A stretch of DNA of 15,261 nt from an uncultured Collinsella sp. Lineage in GTDB: Bacteria; Actinomycetota; Coriobacteriia; Coriobacteriales; Coriobacteriaceae. Made by a program: the position numbers and the translations under genes. Shown piece by piece: positions 1-5,194 of this stretch. The first letter of the stretch is position 1; every line of letters begins with the position of its first letter. The stretch lies in the NCBI GenBank assembly GCA_958350755.1, contig CATWID010000044.1:1-15261 (forward strand), written 5' to 3'. The notes beneath the pieces were generated by a model. It made no database searches and was not told the origin of the DNA. It worked only from the letters and a program-made list of their open reading frames with translations.

Positions 1-1
1 C

Positions 2-1099
2 TACGCGCTGCTGTGGATCGTCACGCTGTCCACGATTATGCTCATCGTGCTGCAGCACAACGCGGCGCACTTGGGCATCGCCACGGGCGCCTGCCTTGCC
101 GAGGCCACGACCCGCTTTCTCCCCCGCATCGTGGGACGCGCGGTGCTCGGCAGCGCCTATCTCGCGACCATCGCCACCGCCATGGCCGAAGTCCTGGGCG
201 GCGCGATTGCCCTTCAAATGCTCTTTGGGCTGCCCGTGCGTGCGGGCTGCGTCATCGTGGCGGCAATATCGATGGCGATGCTCATGACGAACTCCTACAA
301 GCGAGCCGAACGCTGGATCATCGCCTTCGTAGGCGTGGTAGGACTCTCGTTTTTGGCCGAGCTTGCACTAGTCAAGGTCGACTGGCCGCAAGCCGCCGCA
401 AGCTGGATCACGCCCAGTATGCCCACTGGCTCTGCCGCGATTATCGTGAGTGTCCTGGGTGCGGTCGTTATGCCACACAACCTTTTTCTGCACTCCGAGG
501 TCATCCAATCCATGCACTTCGAAGGCCAAGGCGAGCAGGTTATCGAAGAGCGTCTGCGCTACGAGCTCTTCGACACGCTCTTTTCGATGGGCGTGGGCTG
601 GGCAATCAACTCGGCCATGGTCATCCTGGCCGCAACGACCTTCTTTGCGCACGGCATGGTCGTAGACGACCTCGCCGTCGCAGCGGCCACGCTCTCCCCC
701 ATTCTGGGCCCGGCGAGCTCGACCATCTTTGCGGTAGCGCTGCTGTTCGCGGGACTATCGAGCAGCGTGACAGCGGGCATGGCGGCGGGGACCATCACTG
801 CGGGCATGTTCGACGAGGAATACGATATCCACGACCGACATTCCTCGATCGGGGTGGCGGCCTGTTTCGTCGGCGCAGTGACGGCGTGCCTGGTCGTCCC
901 AAATCCTTTTGAAGGTCTCATCTGGAGTCAGGCACTGCTGTCGCTTCAGCTACCGATTACGGTCTTTGTGCTCATACGGCTCACCAGTTCACCCCGCGTC
1001 ATGGGCAAATACGCCAATTCGCGTCCACTCAACGCGCTGCTCGTAGGGATCGGTGCCATCGTGACGATTCTCGATGTCGTGTTGTTGACAGGGATGTAA
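2..1099 (+). CDS. Nramp-family divalent metal transporter, 5'-truncated by window edge
   Basis: This is the C-terminal 365 residues of a proton-coupled Mn2+/Fe2+-type transporter of the inner membrane. The reading frame is open from base 2, so the true start and the TM1 metal-binding motif (DPGN type) lie left of the window. The visible part begins in TM2 with a glutamine-rich helix followed by the family-typical LGIATGACLAE segment. About 140 residues further on is the TM6 signature GAVVMPHNLFLHS. It keeps the methionine that binds soft transition metals in Nramp proteins and that is lost in the Mg2+-type relatives. Several further hydrophobic helices follow, and the protein ends in a hydrophobic segment before TAA. 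It is the only large plus-strand gene here. The family is clear; the exact metal cannot be read from sequence. The ATG at base 38 is internal and is not the start. Confidence 0.9.
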   Translation, partial: YALLWIVTLSTIMLIVLQHNAAHLGIATGACLAEATTRFLPRIVGRAVLGSAYLATIATAMAEVLGGAIALQMLFGLPVRAGCVIVAAISMAMLMTNSYKRAERWIIAFVGVVGLSFLAELALVKVDWPQAAASWITPSMPTGSAAIIVSVLGAVVMPHNLFLHSEVIQSMHFEGQGEQVIEERLRYELFDTLFSMGVGWAINSAMVILAATTFFAHGMVVDDLAVAAATLSPILGPASSTIFAVALLFAGLSSSVTAGMAAGTITAGMFDEEYDIHDRHSSIGVAACFVGAVTACLVVPNPFEGLIWSQALLSLQLPITVFVLIRLTSSPRVMGKYANSRPLNALLVGIGAIVTILDVVLLTGM

Positions 1100-1126
1100 T
1101 GGGGCGGGGCACCTACTCAGGCAAAC

Positions 1127-1184
1127 GTCTCGATCCGTAACATCTAGACCCGCTTTCGATGTCTAGATGTTACAGATTGAGATC
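1127..1184. repeat. Palindromic repeat unit 1 (80-bp tandem pair)
   Basis: A near-perfect inverted repeat lies 27 bp after the transporter stop. The core arms GTAACATCTAGAC (1137-1149) and GTCTAGATGTTAC (1161-1173) match exactly over 13 bp. Outside them, GTCTCGATC on the left is mirrored by GATTGAGAT on the right with two changes. The 11-bp centre is not symmetric. The right half, TAGATGTTACAGATTGAGA (1164-1182), recurs exactly in unit 2. As RNA it would fold into a long hairpin, but no T-run follows, so it is not an obvious terminator for the transporter. Confidence 0.8.
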
Positions 1185-1203
1185 TTCTGCCGGACGGTTT
1201 TGG

Positions 1204-1266
1204 TTTGTCTCGATATGTAACAAGTGGGCCCAATTTCCACCGTTAGATGTTACAGATTGAGACAAA
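1204..1266. repeat. Palindromic repeat unit 2 (80-bp tandem pair)
   Basis: This is a second inverted repeat with the same half-site as unit 1. The left arm TTTGTCTCGATATGTAACA (1204-1222) is mirrored by TGTTACAGATTGAGACAAA (1248-1266), with 17 of 19 positions complementary. Both half-sites sit exactly 80 bp from their counterparts in unit 1 (1127 to 1207 and 1164 to 1244), although the interior differs. The conserved outer half-sites with a divergent middle suggest either a paired protein-binding site or a short dispersed repeat element. Together the two units fill most of the gene-free stretch 1100-1331. Confidence 0.75.
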
Positions 1267-1331
1267 AGGTCGGTCGGACTCACAACAGACAGGATCGGTC
1301 AACAGCAACCGTGATCCCTTGGGGGCGGAGG

Positions 1332-1367
1332 AAAAGGGCCCCGGCCGAGAATTCGACCGAGGCCCTT
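1332..1367 (-). terminator. Intrinsic terminator of the rubredoxin gene
   Basis: Read on the minus strand, arms AAGGGCC and GGCCCTT are extended inward by a T-G wobble, CGG/CCG, another wobble and CG/CG. This gives about 14 bp closing a 6-nt loop, followed by TTTT. It lies 40 bp past the rubredoxin stop codon. The remaining plus-strand bases 1267-1331 show nothing recognisable. Confidence 0.75.
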
Positions 1368-1406
1368 GGACAGAGCTATGTTCGGCTTTCGCCGTGTGTC
1401 TGCGAG

Positions 1407-1550
1407 CTACTCCTCGACGAGCTCAAACTGATCGGGACCGACGCCGCACACCGGGCACACATAATCCTCGGGCAGCTCGGGCGTATCGACCTCAACCTCG
1501 TAACCGCAAACGACGCACACGAACTTATACGTCTTCTTCTCCTCAGCCAT
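1407..1550 (-). CDS. Short rubredoxin (47 aa)
   Basis: This is a small cytoplasmic iron-sulfur electron carrier. Translation from ATG at 1550 gives 47 residues with the two rubredoxin knuckles CVVCGY (Cys12, Cys15) and CPVCGVG (Cys32, Cys35), followed by DQFE, which together bind one Fe(Cys)4 centre. Only 16 residues separate the two Cys pairs. Classical free-standing rubredoxins have about 29, and the rubrerythrin C-terminal domain has about 12, so this is a compact form. An AGGAG ribosome site precedes the ATG. The gene lies 89 bp downstream of a flavin-reductase-like gene on the same strand, but it has its own promoter-like sequence and its own terminator. A role in passing electrons between the FMN protein and an oxygen- or NO-detoxifying enzyme is plausible but inferred. 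Confidence 0.9.
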   Translation of the reverse strand: MAEEKKTYKFVCVVCGYEVEVDTPELPEDYVCPVCGVGPDQFELVEE

Positions 1551-1594
1551 GATGTTCTCCTCTCAAACGCGACTGGTGATGTACTTCATTTATC

Positions 1595-1622
1595 AGTATA
1601 GATTCTCAATAATATAATGCAA
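1595..1622 (-). promoter_or_regulatory. Candidate promoter for rubredoxin
   Basis: On the minus strand, a TATACT hexamer (1595-1600; five of six matches to the -10 consensus) lies 16 bp from TTGCAT (1617-1622; a weak -35). It sits in an AT-rich patch unlike the surrounding GC-rich DNA. Transcription would start about 40 nt upstream of the rubredoxin ATG. Confidence 0.45.
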
Positions 1623-1639
1623 GTATTTTTAAAACATTT

Positions 1640-2143
1640 CTAGCCTTGATACGAGGACGCCTTCGGAGGCGTCTTGCCCTTCAGGACCTTATGGTAGTAA
1701 TCGTAGGTGAGCGGCGTCTCGTCACTCAAGCGCTCGGCATCCTCGACCTCGCCGATAAACAGTAGATGCGTGCCAACATCCACAGTGTCGATCAAATGGC
1801 AGCTAAACAGGGCCGCCGCGTGCTCGGGCACATAGGGCATGCCCAGAGCCGTCTCGCGGGTCTCGTATTTGGCAAACTTGTCATAATCGCTGCTGGTGCG
1901 GAACCCAAAGTTACCGATGTAGAGCATATCGGCGGTCTGATCGATCACGGTCAGCGCGAACGCTTTGGCCGAAGCGATGACGCCCGAGGTGACGTTGTCC
2001 TTGTTCACGGCAACCGAAATGCGCGGCGGCATGGACGTCACCTGCACCGCAGTGTTGATGACGCAGCCGGCGCGCAGCCCGTCTGCCGCGGCGCTCACCA
2101 CGTACAGACCGCTCGGCATGGTAAAGAACGCAGTTTTGTCCAT
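1640..2143 (-). CDS. Flavin reductase-like FMN-binding split-barrel protein (167 aa)
   Basis: This is a member of the flavin reductase-like (flavoredoxin type) split-barrel family, cytoplasmic FMN proteins that move electrons between NAD(P)H or donor proteins and redox carriers. Recognisable features are GCVINTAVQVTSMPP (residues 26-40) and VNKDN with a following Thr (46-51), the usual flavin-phosphate region. The C-terminal YYHKVLKGKTPPKASSY (149-165) resembles the linker just before the rubredoxin domain of high-molecular-weight rubredoxin (Hrb) in acetogens and clostridia. Here the protein stops there, and a separate rubredoxin gene follows. The open frame extends upstream to 2332, but ATG at 2143 is preferred because a GGGGAG ribosome site precedes it and family homology starts there. 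The leader contains a terminator hairpin and a dyad, described separately. Confidence 0.85.
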   Translation of the reverse strand: MDKTAFFTMPSGLYVVSAAADGLRAGCVINTAVQVTSMPPRISVAVNKDNVTSGVIASAKAFALTVIDQTADMLYIGNFGFRTSSDYDKFAKYETRETALGMPYVPEHAAALFSCHLIDTVDVGTHLLFIGEVEDAERLSDETPLTYDYYHKVLKGKTPPKASSYQG

Positions 2144-2194
2144 AACAATCACTCCCCTAACCCGGGTTGGAACCTCATGGATGTATGTACCCAC

Positions 2195-2225
2195 AAAAAA
2201 GGCGGCGCCCACAACGGACACCACC
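2195..2225 (-). terminator. Intrinsic-terminator hairpin in the flavin reductase leader
   Basis: On the minus strand, GGTGGTGTCC and GGGCGCCGCC pair over 10 bp, including three G-T wobbles, around the 5-nt loop GTTGT, followed directly by TTTTTT. It lies 51 bp upstream of the flavin reductase ATG and downstream of the candidate promoter at 2248. It could be an attenuator for that gene, or the distal terminator of the smpB transcript. Confidence 0.65.
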
Positions 2226-2226
2226 T

Positions 2227-2244
2227 TTGAGACATATGTGTCAA
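2227..2244. promoter_or_regulatory. 18-bp dyad, possible repressor operator
   Basis: The plus-strand sequence TTGAGACATATGTGTCAA is symmetric at 16 of 18 positions around CATATG. It lies just downstream of the candidate -10 hexamer (2248-2253), so it would cover the transcription start of the flavin reductase gene, a classic repressor position. The regulator is unknown. Confidence 0.45.
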
Positions 2245-2247
2245 AAC

Positions 2248-2253
2248 AGTATA
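2248..2253 (-). promoter_or_regulatory. Candidate -10 element for the flavin reductase gene
   Basis: TATACT on the minus strand matches the -10 consensus at five of six positions. No good -35 is seen 16-18 bp upstream, so the promoter may need an activator or may be weak. Confidence 0.35.
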
Positions 2254-2282
2254 AGCAAGATGAGACGCCCGCAGTTGCGGTG

Positions 2283-2323
2283 AAATAAGGACTGAATAGC
2301 CCCTCAAACAGGCAAAACAGTCC
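2283..2323 (-). terminator. Candidate terminator of the TPR-smpB transcript
   Basis: On the minus strand, GGACTG (2318-2323) pairs with CAGTCC (2289-2294). An inner GCC/GGC pairing lies across a small internal mismatch, and TTATTT follows. It starts 28 bp after the smpB stop. The stem is imperfect, so it may act together with the stronger hairpin at 2195-2225. Confidence 0.45.
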
Positions 2324-2351
2324 GTATTCCACCGTAACTTATACAGAACGC

Positions 2352-2822
2352 CTAGCGATTGCGCTCCTTGAGGGCGCGGTCGATCTCGCGCTGGACATCG
2401 CGCTTGGCCATATCCTCGCGCTTGTCGTAAAGCTTCTTGCCGCGGCCTAGGCCCAGCAGCAGCTTTACGCGGCCGTCGGTATTAAAGTAGAGCTCCAGCG
2501 GCACCAGCGCATAGCCGCGGTTGCGAAGTTTGCCGTCAAGAAAGTCGATCTCCTTGCGGTGCAGCAGCAGACGGCGCCGACGGTCGGGATCGCGATTCCA
2601 CACGCCACCATGGCTATAAGGGTGGATATGCAGGCCGACGAGCCAGCACTCCCCGCCACGAATCAGTGCGAAGGTATCGGTAATCTGGCACGCGCGCTCG
2701 CGAATCGACTTGACCTCGGTACCGCTCAGCTCAATACCGCACTCAAACGTCTCATCGATAAAGTACTCGTGATGTGCCGAGCGATTCTTGGAAATGAGCT
2801 TGCGCTCGCGCTTACTGGGCAT
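2352..2822 (-). CDS. smpB: SsrA-binding protein SmpB (156 aa)
   Basis: SmpB binds tmRNA (SsrA) and delivers it to stalled ribosomes for trans-translation. The 156-residue product has normal family length and all the conserved blocks: a basic N-terminus, then NRSAHHEYFIDETFECGIEL and GTEVKSIR in the beta-barrel. After these come LHIHPYSHGGVWNRDPDRRR in the middle and the GLGRGKKLYDKRED segment with a basic C-terminal tail. ATG at 2822 is chosen because it gives the standard length; the longer open frame to 2963 merely runs into the upstream gene. That gene's stop (2812-2814) lies inside the smpB start region, an 11-nt overlap that implies translational coupling. No tmRNA gene is visible in the window. 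Confidence 0.97.
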   Translation of the reverse strand: MPSKRERKLISKNRSAHHEYFIDETFECGIELSGTEVKSIRERACQITDTFALIRGGECWLVGLHIHPYSHGGVWNRDPDRRRRLLLHRKEIDFLDGKLRNRGYALVPLELYFNTDGRVKLLLGLGRGKKLYDKREDMAKRDVQREIDRALKERNR

Positions 2823-3729
2823 CGCCGGCCTCCTTGGCGCCATCGGCGTTTGAGCCCGCAGCCTCGCGCTTTGCCTTGCGCTCGGCGTTAAGCTCGGCAT
2901 CACTCTCGCGCACCAGCTTGATAATCGCCGCGCACGCCTCTTCGCCCACCAGGTCGCGGGCACGGACCGTCAGGCGCGTAGCCTCCTGCTTGTCGCCGTC
3001 GCTCGCAGCGTCGGTCGCACACATGATCAGGCAGATGGCAATCTCGGCCGAAGGCGAGGTCGGCACGCCCTGCAGGGCGAGCTCACCCATCACATGGTCG
3101 TCACTCTCGTCCGCGGCATCCGGATAGGTGGTATGGATCTTGTTGAGCAGGCGCGTCGTATGCGCATCATTGGGCGCCAGGCGCAGCGCCAGACGCGCGC
3201 AGCCCACGGCAGCCGAAATGTTCTCGGTCTCGGGCTCCAAGAAGTACTGACCCAAATTGGTGTAGGCGCGTGCGGCGCACTTACCGTCGCTCGCGCGCTC
3301 CAGCACCGAGAACGAGAGCGATGCCCACTCCTGCTTGTCCTCGAGCGCGCGGAACAGCTCGGCCAAGTCCAAGCGATAGTTGCAGTTCATGGGATCCCAA
3401 CGCACGGCCTGCATCAGGGCATTCCGAGCACTCACATAATCCTGCTGGCGAATGTAGGCAAACGCCATGTCGGAGTACAGGCGGTCAAAGGGAACCTCGA
3501 CCTGCACCAGCTCGCGCGGATCCTTCTCCACGCGGCGATAGGCCAGGCGCTCAAACTTGCTGTCGAAGCTAAAGTACTGGCGCTTCTCCTCCGTCTTGCA
3601 CTCAGCGTCGATATACTCCTCGGCGAGCTCCACCAGGCGCTCAAGCAGCGGCGTCGCCGTAGCCAGGTCGCCCTGCGCCAGATAGTTCTCGGCATACGTG
3701 ATGTCTTCCAAGCTGATAGGCAGGTCCAT
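2812..3729 (-). CDS. TPR-like helical repeat protein of unknown function (305 aa)
   Basis: I do not recognise a named family. The 305 residues are predicted soluble and mostly helical. Two stretches look like tetratricopeptide repeats: roughly residues 8-40 (AENYLAQGDLATATPLLERL) and 85-120 (DMAFAYIRQQDYVSARNALMQAV, then WDPMNCNYRLDLAELF). There are further alanine-rich helix pairs around 155-195. The C-terminal 30 residues are Lys/Ala/Glu-rich and probably disordered. There is no signal peptide or membrane segment. The ATG at 3729 has an AGGAG site 7 bases upstream. The stop overlaps smpB by 11 nt, so the two are co-translated. That suggests, but does not show, a link to ribosome rescue or RNA handling. 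No convincing promoter was found between the start and the tRNA terminator at 3788. Confidence 0.8.
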   Translation of the reverse strand: MDLPISLEDITYAENYLAQGDLATATPLLERLVELAEEYIDAECKTEEKRQYFSFDSKFERLAYRRVEKDPRELVQVEVPFDRLYSDMAFAYIRQQDYVSARNALMQAVRWDPMNCNYRLDLAELFRALEDKQEWASLSFSVLERASDGKCAARAYTNLGQYFLEPETENISAAVGCARLALRLAPNDAHTTRLLNKIHTTYPDAADESDDHVMGELALQGVPTSPSAEIAICLIMCATDAASDGDKQEATRLTVRARDLVGEEACAAIIKLVRESDAELNAERKAKREAAGSNADGAKEAGDAQ

Positions 3730-3787
3730 GACAACTCCTCGGTCCGGGCGGCAGACTCAACGCGCGCCTTAAATATCGGTCAATACA

Positions 3788-3816
3788 CAAAACCCGGGTC
3801 TCTTACGAGGCCCGGG
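3788..3816 (-). terminator. Terminator of the tRNA-Gln/tRNA-Glu transcript
   Basis: On the minus strand, CCCGGG pairs with CCCGGG, followed inward by one C-A mismatch and CTC/GAG around the loop GTAA, with TTTTGTGT after the stem. It begins 11 nt beyond the encoded CCA of tRNA-Glu. Confidence 0.8.
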
Positions 3817-3826
3817 CGTTCAATTT

Positions 3827-3903
3827 TGGTAGCCCGTACCAGATTCGAACTGGTGATCTCCGCCTTGAGAGGGCGGCGTCCTAAACCGCTAGACGAACGG
3901 GCC
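3827..3903 (-). tRNA. tRNA-Glu (anticodon CTC)
   Basis: This is a 77-nt cloverleaf with CCA encoded. The acceptor stem is GGCCCGT with ACGGGCT (closing G-T wobble), and the D arm runs GTCTAGCGGTTTAGGAC. The anticodon stem CCGCC/GGCGG holds loop CTCTCAA, so the anticodon is CTC and reads GAG. The T loop is TTCGAATC. The gene sits 17 nt downstream of tRNA-Gln and shares its terminator. Confidence 0.96.
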
Positions 3904-3920
3904 ATATGTAGCAAATGCAA

Positions 3921-3994
3921 TGGCTGGGATGGAGGGAGTCGAACCCCCATTGACGGAACCAGAATCCGCTGTCCTGCCATTAGACGACATCCCA
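3921..3994 (-). tRNA. tRNA-Gln (anticodon CTG)
   Basis: This is a 74-nt cloverleaf with CCA encoded. The acceptor stem TGGGATG/CATCCCA has the U1-A72 pair typical of tRNA-Gln. The anticodon stem GCGGA/TCCGT (one G-T pair) holds loop TTCTGGT, giving anticodon CTG, which reads CAG. The T loop is TTCGACTC. It is the first gene of the two-tRNA unit. Confidence 0.96.
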
Positions 3995-4038
3995 ATGACT
4001 GCATCGCTGCGCTCGGCTGTGCCTTTGCGCAAGAAAGA

Positions 4039-4067
4039 AATATACGGGAAGTCCGGCCGTGACGCAA
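4039..4067 (-). promoter_or_regulatory. Promoter of the tRNA pair
   Basis: On the minus strand, TTGCGT (4062-4067) and TATATT (4039-4044) are separated by exactly 17 bp. The DNA just upstream (about 4071-4101) is A/T-rich, with runs of A and a TTTGACT/AGTCAAA dyad (4076-4082 and 4095-4101). It could act as an UP element, as expected for a stable-RNA promoter. Transcription would begin about 38 nt before the tRNA-Gln 5' end. Confidence 0.65.
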
Positions 4068-4259
4068 GCCCCAATTTTGACTTTTTTGAAATTCAGTCAA
4101 ATACGGCCAACACGTGAAGGACCTGTGAAGCGCCAGCGACACGTACGGCGCCAAAGCCCGTAAAACATCCCGCATCTACCGCTGGTAGATTACAACAATG
4201 CAGCACTCACGGCTGATGGCACAATCGAACCGTCATCATTGCACGGATATCGAGGCGCC

Positions 4260-4670
4260 ATGGACGAAGAGCTTGATTACCTATGGGAGACCCTGGGCCT
4301 CGAGATCACTGCTGACCTTTGGCCCGAACGGGACAAAATCCATCCCACTTTGCGCCCCGCCATCACGGTGATGCAGGCAAAATACCGCCGTGCATCCTTT
4401 TTGATCATGCGGATGTCATGGCACGCGGGACTCCCCGACCTTAGGCGAATCCAGGCAAGCCTCGTCGAGCTGTCCGGCATGCCGACCGTCATATCCGAGG
4501 CGCACCTGGAGCAGCGCCAGCGCGAGCGACTGCAACAGCAGCGGATTCCCTTTATCTGCCCCGGCGTTCAGGCATATCTGCCCTTTATGGACGAGGAGTA
4601 CTGGAGCGGCAAGCCCAACAAGCACGTAAAGGTCTACGATCCGCACGAATGGGCACAGCTCGAGGATTGA
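4260..4670 (+). CDS. Hypothetical protein, 136 aa (weak similarity to a MarR-linked domain)
   Basis: This is the only complete plus-strand gene. ATG at 4260 is preferred over the upstream TTG at 4239 because GAGG lies 4 bases before it. The 136 residues are soluble, with several Trp and Arg residues and no membrane segment. The C-terminal half reads LVELSGMPTVISEAHLEQRQ, then RERLQQQRIPFICPGVQAYL and PFM. From memory this resembles the segment following the winged helix in some MarR-like regulators of Gram-positive bacteria (a pattern like 'R..L....IPFIVPG.Q.YLPF'). No clear helix-turn-helix is visible before it, so DNA binding is not claimed. It converges on the ArsC-family gene, and the 72-bp gap between them holds no obvious terminator. 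The upstream region has a 7-bp hairpin with a 3-nt loop (4174-4190) but no firm promoter. Confidence 0.7.
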   Translation: MDEELDYLWETLGLEITADLWPERDKIHPTLRPAITVMQAKYRRASFLIMRMSWHAGLPDLRRIQASLVELSGMPTVISEAHLEQRQRERLQQQRIPFICPGVQAYLPFMDEEYWSGKPNKHVKVYDPHEWAQLED

Positions 4671-4742
4671 GCCGAGCGAGCCCGCCGATGGAAAACACGT
4701 CCCACCCTGAGCACTCAAAACGGGTCGCACTTTCCGCAGCCG

Positions 4743-5102
4743 CTACAGCAACGCCTCGACCCAAGCCGATTCCCTAAAGCCGGGAATCGCAAAGTCGTCG
4801 CCCACCAGCAGTGGGCGCTTAACCAGCATGCCGTCGGTCGCCAGCAGCTCGTAGCATTCCCGATCCGTCATGCCCGCATCCAGACGCGCCTTCAGGCCCA
4901 GCTCTCGATATTTCATGCCCGACGAATTAAAGAAGCGCCGCACCGGCAGTCCCGAACGAGCAATCCAGGTCGCAAGCTCATCAGCCGTGGGATTGTCCAA
5001 AATGATATCGCGGTCGATATACTCTACCCCGTGTTCGTCCAGCCATGCCTTGGCCTTCTTACAGGTCGAGCACTTGGGATATTCAACAAACAGTACGGTC
5101 AT
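4743..5102 (-). CDS. ArsC/Spx-family thioredoxin-fold protein (119 aa)
   Basis: This is a small cytoplasmic protein of the arsenate reductase (ArsC)/Spx superfamily, close in style to the YusI/YffB group. The N-terminus FVEYPKCSTCKKAKAWLDEH has a redox-type CxxC (Cys11, Cys14) on the thioredoxin-fold first strand and helix. The segments RRFFNSSGMKYRELGLK and MLVKRPLLVGDDFAIPGF are standard for the family. ATG at 5102 is chosen because GGAGG lies just upstream and homology starts there; an open frame continues to 5141. It follows mupG on the same strand after a 92-bp gap, with no ars genes nearby, so an arsenic role is not supported. Spx-like RNA-polymerase binding cannot be judged from the sequence. 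A disulfide or thiol reductase role is the safer reading. Confidence 0.88.
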   Translation of the reverse strand: MTVLFVEYPKCSTCKKAKAWLDEHGVEYIDRDIILDNPTADELATWIARSGLPVRRFFNSSGMKYRELGLKARLDAGMTDRECYELLATDGMLVKRPLLVGDDFAIPGFRESAWVEALL

Positions 5103-5194
5103 GGGAATCCTCCGAATATAGATCGGCCAACGCAGGCACACGCCACACGAGGCGCCTTCGCATGATGGGCCAATTGTAGCCCACGGGCCACACG

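Noticed and set aside
13..912. A 299-codon plus-strand frame overlapping the metal transporter
   Set aside because: It is the same strand in another frame, with an Arg/His-rich, repetitive translation. The transporter frame carries the conserved Nramp motifs.
1127..1266. CRISPR array
   Set aside because: There are only two units, each internally palindromic with an 80-bp period and no spacer-repeat pattern. No cas gene is present.
1656..1673. A 7-bp hairpin (GACGCCT/AGGCGTC) near the end of the flavin reductase gene as its terminator
   Set aside because: It lies inside the coding sequence, and the nearest T-run is more than 20 bases beyond the stem, too far for intrinsic termination.
2144..2332. 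N-terminal extension of the flavin reductase to 2332
   Set aside because: It would translate through the leader hairpin and promoter-like elements. The ATG at 2143 has a good ribosome site and matches the family start.
3827..3994. tRNA genes as an integration (att) site for a mobile element
   Set aside because: No integrase, no duplicated tRNA 3' end and no foreign genes are seen next to them. The serine recombinase is 6 kb away and of a class that does not typically use tRNA ends.
3094..4062. A 322-codon plus-strand frame running through the TPR gene and both tRNA genes
   Set aside because: It reads across two tRNA genes on the other strand and has no family features.
4174..4190. ATCTACC-GCT-GGTAGAT hairpin as a terminator or riboswitch upstream of the 136-residue gene
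   Set aside because: The stem is short, has a 3-nt loop and no T-run, and no larger conserved fold is seen around it.
4743..5102. A dedicated arsenic-resistance gene
   Set aside because: No arsR, arsB/acr3 or similar gene lies nearby. The CxxC form fits the broader ArsC/Spx family with redox or unknown roles.
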